From positions 1 through 53,859 of IMG/VR virus record IMGVR_UViG_3300010354_000117: a stretch of 53,859 bases of DNA, one strand, 5' to 3'. Shown here piece after piece: positions 9,681 through 17,435 of the stretch. The DNA comes from a virus. Position numbers and translations under genes: made by a program. Under the pieces are notes generated by a model. It saw nothing but the letters and a program-made list of their open reading frames with translations, made no database searches and was not told where the DNA came from. Position 1 is the first letter of the stretch; each line of letters starts with the position of its first letter.

Positions 9681-10031
9681 ATGGCTCAACGTTCTACTGG
9701 TGTTTTTCCCCGCGAGAAGTTTGACCTGGATGCTGCCATGGCAGTGACCGCTACCCCGACCGCCGCAGGTCTCGACCTGAAGACCATCAAAACTATTCGC
9801 GTGGTGGTTATCGGTGCCGGTGACATTGACAATGGCGGCACCAACAAGATCACCGTCAACGTGGGTGGTGAGTCTGTTGTTTTCAACGCCAACGACCTGG
9901 ATGTCAACGGCGTTGGCATCGCCCATATCCGTGGTTCGCTGTGCGACGCTAACAACAACGTTGACTACGATCTCGGTGGCACCGCAACCCTGGTTGCCTG
10001 CTACATCGACGCTGTGGACAACGTCGGCTGA
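9681..10031 (+). CDS. Putative abundant virion protein, second of a tandem paralogous pair
   Basis: 116 residues, paralogous to the previous gene (same N-terminal block, DLDVNGVGIAHIRGS and AVDNVG). AGGAG lies 6 nt before ATG and a strong intrinsic terminator follows the stop within 20 nt, a layout typical of highly expressed structural genes. Codons appear more C-ending than in neighbours (GACCTG, AACGTC), also consistent with high expression. No known domain is recognised; a small beta-rich decoration-type protein is plausible. The leader regions of the two genes share a CGGATTCT core, so the duplication included upstream DNA. Confidence 0.74.
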   Translation: MAQRSTGVFPREKFDLDAAMAVTATPTAAGLDLKTIKTIRVVVIGAGDIDNGGTNKITVNVGGESVVFNANDLDVNGVGIAHIRGSLCDANNNVDYDLGGTATLVACYIDAVDNVG

Positions 10032-10048
10032 TAATGCCGTTGCGGATG

Positions 10049-10071
10049 GCGCCCCTCCGGGGGCGCTTTTT
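10049..10071 (+). terminator. Rho-independent terminator
   Basis: A 7-bp GC stem (GCGCCCC / GGGGCGC) with a 4-nt loop is followed by TTTTT. It closes the transcription unit of the tandem virion-protein pair. Confidence 0.9.
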
Positions 10072-10151
10072 AATGCAATAAGCGCATATCAGATCACTCA
10101 GGCCAGGTAACTCGTGAGCCTAGGAATAATACTAGTGTTCGTGCTACGGTC

Positions 10152-10514
10152 ATGCATCTTAACAATCGGCCTGTCTATTTCGTGAAAGGCTCTCGTCGTA
10201 AGGCGGCATATTATACGGTGCATATGCGCGAACTGATCGCCGATGGATGGACACAGGAGCAGGAAATCTCCTCGCAACCAGAAGCTCTAGCACCGGAACA
10301 TGTCGCCAGCACGGTGCCCGAATCGCTCGAAGAAGCTATCCCATTTGAATCAACTGAGGAAGAGCTAATCGAAGAGGAGGAACAGGTCAAGGGGATTGAT
10401 CAAATGACAAAAGCAGAGCTGATTGTCTTTGCTCAAAGCAGGGGCATCGAATTCAAGCAGTATGCAACAAAGTCTGACATCATCGAGGCCTGCCTGGCGG
10501 CACAAAATGGTTGA
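10152..10514 (+). CDS. Small acidic protein with C-terminal HeH/LEM- or SAP-like domain
   Basis: 120 residues. The N-terminal ~35 residues are basic and aromatic, the middle (~36-80) is Glu/Pro rich and probably disordered, and the last ~35 (MTKAELIVFAQSRGIEFKQY...KSDIIEACL) look like a helix-extended-loop-helix or SAP module, found in DNA- and RNA-binding phage proteins. It is the first gene after the terminator and starts a unit of small genes. ATG has no obvious ribosome site. Family assignment is moderate. Confidence 0.65.
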   Translation: MHLNNRPVYFVKGSRRKAAYYTVHMRELIADGWTQEQEISSQPEALAPEHVASTVPESLEEAIPFESTEEELIEEEEQVKGIDQMTKAELIVFAQSRGIEFKQYATKSDIIEACLAAQNG

Positions 10515-10717
10515 GTTCACCCACAGTGAAGGCCCCAGAATCCTGGAAGACGGCACGAATCTGGACAAGGACATTATTTCTGCTGTGCCGCGAATTCAAC
10601 ATCGCAGCATTACTGATCCTGTTAGTGACGGCAGTCTGGGCGATCCGGGGTATCAGCCAGGACAAAGAAACCTTGATGGTTCTGAACTGTAAGTTGCGTA
10701 ATCTTCAGGAACACTAG
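10511..10717 (+). CDS. Small single-span membrane protein, TTG start
   Basis: 68 residues. TTG overlaps the upstream stop as TTGA, a coupling mode used elsewhere here. One hydrophobic helix (~30-47, FNIAALLILLVTAVWAI) is followed by a charged tail ending LRNLQEH. Position upstream of the endolysin suggests a holin or spanin-like accessory, but no family is recognised. A competing frame (from ATG 10507) has no recognisable feature. Confidence 0.5.
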   Translation: MSSPTVKAPESWKTARIWTRTLFLLCREFNIAALLILLVTAVWAIRGISQDKETLMVLNCKLRNLQEH

Positions 10718-10740
10718 TAAAAGATTTTGCTGCTGTCGCC

Positions 10741-10836
10741 ATGGCACTACCGTTGGCTATTGCTAAACAGTTCAACGGCAAAAAGCCGATAAAGAAAGGC
10801 GGCAAAGCAAAACCAAAAGGATCGGGTAAACGCTAA
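10741..10836 (+). CDS. Very small basic protein
   Basis: 31 residues: a hydrophobic start (MALPLAIAKQF) and a Lys/Gly-rich tail (KKPIKKGGKAKPKGSGKR). The TAA stop overlaps the next ATG as TAATG, supporting translation. Small Lys-rich proteins of this sort recur in cyanophages; function unknown, nucleic-acid binding possible. Confidence 0.5.
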   Translation: MALPLAIAKQFNGKKPIKKGGKAKPKGSGKR

Positions 10837-11132
10837 TGGCTGCCAAGAAACGCAGTACTGCTGATTTTTACGCCAACAATCCAGAGGCGTATAAAAAGAA
10901 GCTGGCGTATGATAAAAAGCGTAACGCCAGACCCGATCGCAAGGAGTATCGCGCCGAGCTGGCGCGTGAACGCCGCGCACGGGGCATCATGGGCAAAGGG
11001 GGGCCTGACGTCAGTCATACCACCGATGGTAAGTTCAAGCTGGAGAACCCCAAGACAAACCGCGCCAGAAACGGGCACGGTGACAACAAGCGCCTTGCAC
11101 CAGGCAAGGGTACCAAGAAATCAAAACGCTGA
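10836..11132 (+). CDS. Conserved small basic phage protein
   Basis: 98 residues, highly charged: AKKRSTADFYANNPEAYKKK, then RNARPDRKEYRAELARERRARG and a C-terminal SHTTDGKFKLE...KTNRARNGHGDNKR. This pattern (NPEA.KKK..YDKK, RAELNR.NR, SHT..GK, N.GRNG) matches a protein I recognise as widespread in cyanophages and other environmental phages, function unknown. The start is coupled to the previous gene. Basic composition suggests nucleic-acid binding or a packaged protein. Confidence 0.78.
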   Translation: MAAKKRSTADFYANNPEAYKKKLAYDKKRNARPDRKEYRAELARERRARGIMGKGGPDVSHTTDGKFKLENPKTNRARNGHGDNKRLAPGKGTKKSKR

Positions 11133-11140
11133 GGTCTGTT

Positions 11141-11308
11141 ATGGCAAAGCCCCGTGGACTGTACGAAAACATCCGCCGCAAACGGGATCGAATTGAAAAC
11201 GGAAGCGATGAAAGAATGAGGCGGCCCGGCAGCAAAGGTGCCCCCAGTGCTGCTGATTTTCGCGCTGCAGCAAAGACGTCACAGAAAAAGAAGAAGAAAG
11301 CTCAGTAG
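11141..11308 (+). CDS. Conserved small basic phage protein (MAKPRGLYxNI family)
   Basis: 55 residues. The start MAKPRGLYENI and the middle GSDERMRRPGSKGAPSAADF match a small basic protein common in tailed phages, of unknown function; the tail is Lys-rich (KKKKKAQ). It sits 8 nt after the previous stop within a run of small basic genes. Confidence 0.75.
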   Translation: MAKPRGLYENIRRKRDRIENGSDERMRRPGSKGAPSAADFRAAAKTSQKKKKKAQ

Positions 11309-11340
11309 CTGGCAAACTAACAATAGAATTGGGTGGCACC

Positions 11341-11529
11341 ATGATCGGAATTTTCACCTTTATTGTAACCAACGGCCCCGAGATCCTTGGTGTTCTGTTC
11401 GCGGTCCACGCTGCAGCCCTGGCAATCGTAAACCTGACGCCTACTCCAAAGGATAACAATGTGGTAAGCAAGTTCTACCGCATCCTTGAAATTGCGGCCG
11501 GTATTATTACGCGCCTGTCAAAGGACTGA
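11341..11529 (+). CDS. Small phage membrane protein
   Basis: 62 residues from ATG 11341. A hydrophobic helix occupies ~10-33 (GPEILGVLFAVHAAALAIVN); a short TPTPKDNNVVSKFYRILE segment and an amphipathic helix follow. The membrane helix then PTPKD then amphipathic helix arrangement is common in small phage genes close to lysis modules. A holin or antiholin role is possible but not shown. Confidence 0.68.
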   Translation: MIGIFTFIVTNGPEILGVLFAVHAAALAIVNLTPTPKDNNVVSKFYRILEIAAGIITRLSKD

Positions 11530-11822
11530 GCCGATCGGACGAACGTTGGCTGCTGCGCTTTTCTACGCGCAGCGAACGTGAGGAAGCCGAGCGTCTGATT
11601 GAAAAGGCTATATTTTATAAAACACTCAGCTCACGCATGGCGGCGGAAATTGCCCGCGTAAAGGCTGAGATGGAATATAGCGAACCAACCGAAGAACCGG
11701 TAATAATTGAACACGAAATCGACAAAAAGATACAGACAGGTGACTCCGCATTGCTTGGCGGCGCGATCAGTATTCACGCTCCATATAGGAAGACTGATAC
11801 TATGGTCGACCCATGGCAATGA
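11526..11822 (+). CDS. Small charged protein, possible CTG start
   Basis: The frame is open from 11490 but has no ATG, GTG or TTG until ATG 11637. A CTG at 11526 overlaps the upstream stop as CTGA, mirroring ATGA and GTGA overlaps elsewhere. Upstream residues (RSDERWLLRF, SEREEAERLIEK) look coding, giving 98 residues with two helices and an acidic middle. Without the CTG the protein would be 61 residues from 11637. The stop overlaps the next ATG. Function unknown; Rz-like or coat-associated roles cannot be separated. Confidence 0.5.
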   Translation: MSRSDERWLLRFSTRSEREEAERLIEKAIFYKTLSSRMAAEIARVKAEMEYSEPTEEPVIIEHEIDKKIQTGDSALLGGAISIHAPYRKTDTMVDPWQ

Positions 11823-12109
11823 ATCCTCAGGAACCTTCCGTATCTCACATTGAGATATATCACAAATTGGGAACGCTTGAGGGTAAACTTGATGCGCTAA
11901 TTACCAGGACAACTGAATATCGTAATGACCTGCAGACAGCCTTCGATAGACTGACAAAAGTAGAAAATCGCATGGCGTGGGCGATGGGTGCGGCAGTCGT
12001 CATAAGCACACTTGTGCCGATACTGATAAATGTAATCAGCAGCGGCTTCCATATGAGATTTGAACAAAAAGAGCTGTCGCCAAAGGTGTCCATAATCAAC
12101 AGGATTTAA
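11819..12109 (+). CDS. Holin-like protein (coiled coil plus membrane helix)
   Basis: 96 residues; ATGA overlap with the previous stop chooses this start over ATG 11813. Residues ~9-52 form a probable coiled coil (IEIYHKLGTLEGKLDALI), then a hydrophobic helix ~53-75 (AWAMGAAVVISTLVPILINV). This is the layout of XhlA-type holin accessory proteins and of small cyanophage proteins placed before endolysins. The endolysin begins 28 nt downstream. Role inferred from architecture and position. Confidence 0.62.
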   Translation: MNPQEPSVSHIEIYHKLGTLEGKLDALITRTTEYRNDLQTAFDRLTKVENRMAWAMGAAVVISTLVPILINVISSGFHMRFEQKELSPKVSIINRI

Positions 12110-12117
12110 GGTAAACT
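12109..12117 (+). promoter_or_regulatory. Putative -10 promoter (TAAACT) before endolysin
   Basis: AAGGTAAACT ends 21 nt before ATG 12138, the spacing seen for the other motif copies. The TG of the extended -10 is absent (AAG). Confidence 0.33.
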
Positions 12118-12137
12118 ATCCCGCAAGATAGTTGAGC

Positions 12138-13277
12138 ATGACTTACATAACCTGGGGTGAAGTTGCTAGACTTGCTGGCATAGCTGGCGCAAAATATCCT
12201 GAACTGGTTGCGGCTCAGTGGGCTCTGGAAAGCAACTGGGGCAAAAGCATGAGCGGCAAGAATAATCCGTTTGGACTAAAGGGTAAAGGTCGATCTGTCA
12301 AGACAACTGAATTCATCAACGGCAAAGAAGTCGAACTGGTTGATGAATTTGCTGATTTTGATGACCTGTCAGCAGCTATCAACTATCTGGTGGACAGGTG
12401 GTATAAAGATTTCCGTGGCTACAAAGGTGTAAATAATGCCGAAGACTTCAAGGGCGCCGCGAAGATGCTTGCGTCTGAAGGCTATGCCACTGATCCAAAG
12501 TATGCGGACAAGTTGATCGAAATAATCAAAAAGAATAGCGCCCCAGTGGAAGCTTCCGTGCAATCTGGCCAGCTAATTTCCCTGTCAGAGGCAGCCAAGT
12601 GGGATACGGGCCTGCCGCATCAAAGGAAGGCATGGCAGAACCTACAGGTCACGCTAACGAAGGAGCAATTGCTCGCTTTTGCTAAGGAGTTCCGGCAGGT
12701 ATCAGTCACCCAGAAGCCAATTGAAGGCAAAAAGCAGCCAGCCAATGTTCCATACTTCTATCAGCGCGACAGTAAAACTGGACACGGCGAAAGATCGTGC
12801 CAGTCGTCAGCTATCGCAATGGTGATCAAGTACTTAAATCCAAAGCTGATTACTGATGACGATAACTACCTGCGGCTTGTGCTCAGGTATGGTGACACGG
12901 TATCCCAATCAGCACATCAAAAGGCGCTAGACAACCTTGGACTGAAGCACAGCTTCCGCATGAACGGTTCAGAAAAAGATCTCGTTCGTATCTTGGATTC
13001 AGGCTGTCCTGTTCCAATTGGAATATTGCACAAGGGATCAATCACAAATCCAACCGGTGGCGGTCATTGGATTACCTTGATTGACTATGACAATGAATAC
13101 TTCTATGTACATGATCCTTTCGGCAAGCTTGACCTAGCGAACGGCGGCTACCCACTAGCTGGACCAACCGATGGCAAGCAACAGAAGTATTCCCGAAAGA
13201 ACCTGATGAAGCGCTGGCTGATCAGCAACAACTCTGACGGTTGGTACTGGGATCTAAGCGAGAACAAGAGACAATGA
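12138..13277 (+). CDS. Endolysin: glucosaminidase plus C39-like peptidase
   Basis: 379 residues from ATG 12138 (a TTG lies 2 codons upstream). Residues ~1-140 match a GH73-type N-acetylglucosaminidase (PELVAAQWALESNWGKS with the catalytic Glu, then NNPFGLKG, and FADFDDLSAAINYLVDRWYK). Residues ~195-375 resemble a papain-like peptidase C39 fold: VPYFYQRD...SCQSSAIAMV with the presumed catalytic Cys, and GGHWITLIDYD plus VHDPFG around the catalytic His and Asp. Such a protein would cut both glycan and peptide of cyanobacterial peptidoglycan at lysis or entry. No signal peptide is seen, so a holin is probably needed. Confidence 0.88.
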   Translation: MTYITWGEVARLAGIAGAKYPELVAAQWALESNWGKSMSGKNNPFGLKGKGRSVKTTEFINGKEVELVDEFADFDDLSAAINYLVDRWYKDFRGYKGVNNAEDFKGAAKMLASEGYATDPKYADKLIEIIKKNSAPVEASVQSGQLISLSEAAKWDTGLPHQRKAWQNLQVTLTKEQLLAFAKEFRQVSVTQKPIEGKKQPANVPYFYQRDSKTGHGERSCQSSAIAMVIKYLNPKLITDDDNYLRLVLRYGDTVSQSAHQKALDNLGLKHSFRMNGSEKDLVRILDSGCPVPIGILHKGSITNPTGGGHWITLIDYDNEYFYVHDPFGKLDLANGGYPLAGPTDGKQQKYSRKNLMKRWLISNNSDGWYWDLSENKRQ

Positions 13278-13537
13278 AATCGCAATTCATCCTACCTTTC
13301 TTGCCTGGGTACATGTTTGATGGGTCGCGAATTGTGTCGACTGGAACTGCGCTACAGCCAACGCAACATATACACCCAGAAACAGGGGAACTGGTGTACT
13401 ACGTCAGGCCAATCTTCAGATATGGCGGAACCTATGTTGGCATGTACATCCGCCATGCTGGCATAGTGGACTGGGTAAACAGTCAGTCTTCCAGGTTTAT
13501 GGAATCGTCCGACTCCGAGTCGTTACCTGAAACGTAA
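13274..13537 (+). CDS. Small protein after endolysin
   Basis: 87 residues; ATGA overlap with the endolysin stop. Starts MKSQFILPFLPGYMFDGSRI and has a beta-prone middle with several Tyr (YYVRPIFRYGGTYVGMY). No family recognised. Its 3' end overlaps the convergent minus-strand gene by 55 nt. Co-translation with the endolysin hints at a lysis-related role. Confidence 0.6.
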   Translation: MKSQFILPFLPGYMFDGSRIVSTGTALQPTQHIHPETGELVYYVRPIFRYGGTYVGMYIRHAGIVDWVNSQSSRFMESSDSESLPET

Positions 13538-13971
13538 GACAATCCTGGGATAGCTTCAACGAGATTTCTCATATATTGATGAATACGAGTTTCATCCCAA
13601 TTGCACTCATTGTACAACCTAGAGCTTAGTTCGTTCAGCGCCATAGAATGGTTGCCGGTCCACGTTTTACGCTCCAGGGCGTCTTCCTTGACCCTGTTTG
13701 CATTCATCAGTATTTCAAGCTCGGTATTGATGTCATACTGATCAATCACCAGCTCGGTATAACTTACTCTGTCCCTGTCGATTAGCCACAGCGACATCTT
13801 GAATACATTTGCTATGGCTGCAAGAATGCTGTTGCCGACAGCGGTTATCAACGAAGAAAAGAAATTTGCTATAAAATGAACAACTGAGATCAGTGAATTG
13901 AACACTGTTTCCAGGAGCTGAATCAGCTCTTCACCAAAGTCGCCGATTATGTCGTACATGATGTTTTTCAT
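13483..13971 (-). CDS. Putative membrane protein downstream of helicase
   Basis: 162 residues from ATG 13971, which overlaps the helicase stop (TGATG). Residues ~5-60 are strongly hydrophobic with two likely helices (LLETVFNSLISVVHFIANF, VGNSILAAIANVFK). The rest is polar, ending in an acidic tail (NDSESDDSINLED). Last gene of the minus-strand replication operon; could anchor replication to membrane, but this is speculation. No known family recognised. Confidence 0.65.
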   Translation of the reverse strand: MKNIMYDIIGDFGEELIQLLETVFNSLISVVHFIANFFSSLITAVGNSILAAIANVFKMSLWLIDRDRVSYTELVIDQYDINTELEILMNANRVKEDALERKTWTGNHSMALNELSSRLYNECNWDETRIHQYMRNLVEAIPGLSYVSGNDSESDDSINLED

Positions 13972-15740
13972 CACTTAAACCGCGAGCTTTTGAACACGTT
14001 AACATGCTGCATGGTGTCGTCTGCCTTCAAACTAGCGGTGTGATAATCCAACTGAATGACTGACATTTGGACAAATCCTTGTACTGTTGTGATTTGCTCT
14101 TGTGGCGGTGATCCCTCCCAGAACGCCTGTCGGCCGCGTACCTTAGAATGCCAAAGCTCAAGCTTTTGATCTGACGGTTCTCCTTCTACCTGGCGTTGCT
14201 TCCGAACAAGCCATACGGCATGCGATACATGAGACAGGGCATCTGTACCCCTGATCTGGTCAAGCTCAGGTGGCTTTGGCTGGGACTTCATGTCATCCTG
14301 TTCCCTCTTGATCCCAACGGTGTTCATCTGCGCCAGTACGAACAAATCAATGTCCAGCTCCTTGGCTGCTGTCATCAGTCGATAAGCTCGTTCCTCAAGC
14401 ATGGCAGCACCATCCCTGGCTGCCTTGTTATGGCGTGACAGTACGTGGAAGTGGTCCAGTACGACGGCCCTGAGTTCCGGCTTGCGGGCCTTCATGGATC
14501 TCATCGAGTTCACCACCGTATCCACGCAGGCACCCCAAGGAGCTTCAATGATCAATTCCCCGTCGCAATTCTGTAGTTCGCACGCCAGTGTACCCAACAA
14601 GTTGGTGATCTGTTCTTTGTCCTCGGGATTTGGTACCTGAAGCTCGCCGATACTCACGTAGCCAACACCGTTGCCTGATGACCGCCAGTGATAACCATGT
14701 TTTCCAAGCAACTTGCGGCTAAGTGACGACAGCAGCCTAGCTTCAATCTGAGTATAGTCAAGCTCGGCCGATATGAAACCAACGGTCAACCCTTTGCTGC
14801 ACAAAGCAGTTGCTATCTGGCAGCCAATTTGTGTTTTACCAATACTGGTCCTGGCGGCCAATGTGAACAACCTGCCGCCGCACGCCTTATTCGGTTTTGC
14901 GTACTCAACGCCACCCTCTATGTCAAGGTCGATTGCATCTATGCCAGTAGACGCCGGTCTGGCCAACTGAGAGAATGCGGAAACACGATCGATCCAGTTT
15001 TGACGTTGCCCTCCGGGGTCGCCGATGATTACATCCAACAGGCCCACTGCCTGCCCTTGGTTGCCAATGCTGCCACGCATCATGCCGACACCCTCCATGG
15101 CACGTTGCTGCAGGTATTCAAGTGCCTCTTCAAGTTTCGTGTCTGCCTTTATGTTTTGCTTTGCTGCATGCAGTGTCTCTAGGTACAAGGCTCTGACGCG
15201 CACTTGCTTCAACACATCAAGAGCTGTGTGCCACTCCGATTTGACGTCACCGTAGCAATTGATCAATTCTGGATCGGCTAACTGGGTTATAGTTTGGTTG
15301 AAATCCATGATCGACACCGACCTTGAGGCGTCGTTCAAGTTTGTGTAACTTGCGATCAGTGACTCCCTGGATATCAATTGATTAGATCGCTGGCCAGTAA
15401 AGGTCAGGTCTATTTCTTTCGCAATTGCTTTGAAGCAATCATCTGACCACAGCGATATGGGCACCAGTTGACCGTGTCCCATACCAAATCCTGTTCTCAG
15501 TTCACCCCAAAGCTCTCTTGCTAGGCCAGATGGGGAGGACAGGGTGCGACTTAGTACAACTGCTTCCTGTGTCAGTGTGTCTTCCCTTTCTTGTGTACTG
15601 GTTGGCTGCAACTTGTCGACTATACGTGCTACATCCATGGCAGATGTAACAGCATTTGTCATGCAGCTTACTATTTTGCTGCCATCTGTTTGAAGCAGGC
15701 CAAGGTCAACGGCCTTTTGTAGATAATAGGGCAGTGTCAT
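13971..15740 (-). CDS. DnaB-type replicative helicase
   Basis: 589 residues from ATG 15740, placed just after the upstream stop (15742); a longer frame reaches 15800. Helicase core in the C-terminal half: Walker A LAARTSIGKTQIGCQIATAL, Walker B RAVVLDHFHVL, then GTDALSHVSHAVWLVRKQR and LELWHSKVRGR, the DnaB motif 3-4 region with a likely arginine finger. The N-terminal ~250 residues are unlike standard DnaB and may dock the initiator or primase. It should form a hexamer unwinding DNA 5' to 3' at the fork. It shares an operon with the winged-helix initiator, next to the iteron array. Confidence 0.88.
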   Translation of the reverse strand: MTLPYYLQKAVDLGLLQTDGSKIVSCMTNAVTSAMDVARIVDKLQPTSTQEREDTLTQEAVVLSRTLSSPSGLARELWGELRTGFGMGHGQLVPISLWSDDCFKAIAKEIDLTFTGQRSNQLISRESLIASYTNLNDASRSVSIMDFNQTITQLADPELINCYGDVKSEWHTALDVLKQVRVRALYLETLHAAKQNIKADTKLEEALEYLQQRAMEGVGMMRGSIGNQGQAVGLLDVIIGDPGGQRQNWIDRVSAFSQLARPASTGIDAIDLDIEGGVEYAKPNKACGGRLFTLAARTSIGKTQIGCQIATALCSKGLTVGFISAELDYTQIEARLLSSLSRKLLGKHGYHWRSSGNGVGYVSIGELQVPNPEDKEQITNLLGTLACELQNCDGELIIEAPWGACVDTVVNSMRSMKARKPELRAVVLDHFHVLSRHNKAARDGAAMLEERAYRLMTAAKELDIDLFVLAQMNTVGIKREQDDMKSQPKPPELDQIRGTDALSHVSHAVWLVRKQRQVEGEPSDQKLELWHSKVRGRQAFWEGSPPQEQITTVQGFVQMSVIQLDYHTASLKADDTMQHVNVFKSSRFK

Positions 15741-15741
15741 G

Positions 15742-16770
15742 TCACAGTTCGTCGTCGTATATCCAGGTAACCTTGCGGCTATCTTCTGGCTCTGGTACAT
15801 CTGTTGGCCATGAAGTCAACTGGTATTTCATCCTGAATCTGGCGGGGTCGAGGCCAGCGTCACGGATGCGTTGTTCCGTTTCTATGATCCTATCGTTGAA
15901 CACGTGCTCCTTGCCTGGATCTGTCCTTGATGTATTGAAGTACATGTAGTGCAGATTTTCGTATTCATCAATAGTCCTTCTCATGGTTGCCTTGATAATG
16001 ACTTCGTCACTGCGATCCTCTTCTTTTACCGCTTGCGGCTTTTCGTAGTTCAACCCTTCATTGTAAAGTGAGTAGACGTTCTGATACTTTTTAGTTTGAG
16101 GCTGGCCAATGCCAACGATGCTTTGAAGTGTTTTGCTGGTATTCTCTTTTGACCAGAAAATAGAGTGATCAACTCCGGCCTTGAGCACAGAAAAGAACCC
16201 CTTGTAATCATGCGACTTATGTCCAAGTGCTTTTATATGCAAATCCACTGCCTTGAGTAGTTGAGCGCTAAGTCTGTTGATTTTCGCATAATTAACTGGT
16301 CTGTATTCATTCCACGCATTTGTGGCTTCATCGAAGTAATTTGTCTGCGCTTTTGGCGGCGCGACTTTCTTCTTTACCTCCTCGTAGGGCTGAAGCATCT
16401 GTTGTTCTACGATTGCCCTTGATTCCGCGTCAATTTCCCTTAGGCGGCGCAATATCGGCACTGGATCATGTAGAATGATATGTTCTGGAGTACCGGACAC
16501 CAGACCAAGCTCTTTCAGGTCGGCCATACAGCGAATCCTGGTCGCCCTGTGTATACCTATCCTGCGATCAAGGACTGTTCTGCAGATCGGACCAAATTGC
16601 ACTTGATTAGCAAGAACAATCCAGAGCAGTTTGCTATTTGGCGTCAGATCGTCGCACAACAACAGCTCCAAGGGCGCCTTTGCGTAGACAACTGGTTCCC
16701 ATGGCGTGTCCTTGGAGACAGAGATCTTCACGAGCGGGGGCAGTTGTGTATCCACACTAGCGACCGGCAT
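15742..16770 (-). CDS. Replication initiator / helicase-loader-like winged-helix protein
   Basis: 342 residues from ATG 16770. Residues ~35-95 form a winged helix-turn-helix (LTPNSKLLWIVLANQV, CRTVLDRRIGIHRATRIRCM, DLKELGLV), as in plasmid and phage replication proteins. The middle (AWNEYRPVNYAKINRLSAQL, GHKSHDYKGFFSVLKAGV, FWSKENTSKTLQSIVGIG) matches a C-terminal pattern I recognise from phage replication proteins that act with a DnaB helicase. It is immediately upstream of the helicase and starts ~45 nt from the iterons, so it probably binds them and loads the helicase. It may also self-regulate through the iterons. Confidence 0.75.
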   Translation of the reverse strand: MPVASVDTQLPPLVKISVSKDTPWEPVVYAKAPLELLLCDDLTPNSKLLWIVLANQVQFGPICRTVLDRRIGIHRATRIRCMADLKELGLVSGTPEHIILHDPVPILRRLREIDAESRAIVEQQMLQPYEEVKKKVAPPKAQTNYFDEATNAWNEYRPVNYAKINRLSAQLLKAVDLHIKALGHKSHDYKGFFSVLKAGVDHSIFWSKENTSKTLQSIVGIGQPQTKKYQNVYSLYNEGLNYEKPQAVKEEDRSDEVIIKATMRRTIDEYENLHYMYFNTSRTDPGKEHVFNDRIIETEQRIRDAGLDPARFRMKYQLTSWPTDVPEPEDSRKVTWIYDDEL

Positions 16771-16815
16771 CAAAAGCAGGCAACGGAGCTTTGTTAAGAG
16801 TTACTGCAAAAACAG

Positions 16816-16948
16816 GTTGCATTTTGCGACAGCGTTGCATTTTGCGACAAAAACACGTTGCATAGTGCGACAAAGGCTGTCGCTTTTTGCAACACGGGTT
16901 GACGCTTTTTGCAACATGCCGGACAGGGTCGCGTTGCAAAATGCGTCA
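16816..16948. repeat. Six-copy iteron array, probable replication origin and operator
   Basis: Six 16-bp units with consensus GTTGCANTTTGCGACA-like sequence. Direct copies: 16816-16831, 16834-16849, 16857-16872 and 16933-16948. Inverted copies: 16878-16893 and 16900-16915. Starts of the first three are 18 and 23 nt apart; the inverted pair is 22 nt apart. Every copy keeps GTTGCA and TGCG-CA with a variable centre. The array sits between the divergent initiator gene (minus) and a plus-strand gene, and an A+T-rich tract follows. This is the layout of iteron-controlled plasmid origins. Confidence 0.85.
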
Positions 16949-17040
16949 CTTAAAAAGAAACTCTTAGCTTTAAGATACTTGTCTACGGTTTTAGGTTTAC
17001 TTCTTACTATAAAAGAGTAGAAAATATTAAGAAAAGAAAG
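16949..17040. other. A+T-rich tract next to iterons (possible unwinding element)
   Basis: About 90 nt of low GC with runs such as TTAAAAAGAAA, ACTATAAAAGAG and AAAATATTAAGAAAAG. It adjoins the iteron array and lacks a plausible gene. A role as DNA unwinding element is inferred from this position. A palindrome CGCGTACGCG follows at 17041-17050. With the iterons it accounts for the whole 306-nt gap between genes. Confidence 0.45.
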
Positions 17041-17076
17041 CGCGTACGCGCTGGAGCGGGTTGGTATGGTGGTGAC

Positions 17077-17412
17077 ATGGGAAAGACCAAGCCACTGACA
17101 GCCGCAGAGAAGGCAGCCCTTGAGGAGGGGTGGCTGGAAATCGGGGAATCCCTGGCTGGCATGGTCCTGGTCGGCAAGCGCACAAAAAAATGGGCATGGA
17201 GCCTGATTGGACCGCTTGGGTTGTACAGGCGATGGATGATCGATTTCTGGGTCGAACGGTATCAAGATGAACATCCCGAGTTGAATTCGCCAGCTACAAA
17301 AGCAAAAGAGGGGCCCAGCAGGGACTGGCTGGCGCAGCGAAAATCAAAGTTCACAAAACGTGACCAAATCAAAGAAGCCCTTGAGTTGCTAAATGCCAGA
17401 ACGAACCGCTAG
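17077..17412 (+). CDS. Hypothetical protein beside the origin
   Basis: 111 residues. N-terminal helix MGKTKPLTAAEKAALEEGWL, a Trp-rich centre (KKWAWSLIGPLGLYRRWMIDFW) that could be a membrane-associated hairpin, and a charged C-terminus (RKSKFTKRDQIKEALELL). No family recognised. First plus-strand gene beyond the origin, likely early. Confidence 0.62.
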   Translation: MGKTKPLTAAEKAALEEGWLEIGESLAGMVLVGKRTKKWAWSLIGPLGLYRRWMIDFWVERYQDEHPELNSPATKAKEGPSRDWLAQRKSKFTKRDQIKEALELLNARTNR

Positions 17413-17435
17413 GATGAATCATCTGACAAATCGTC

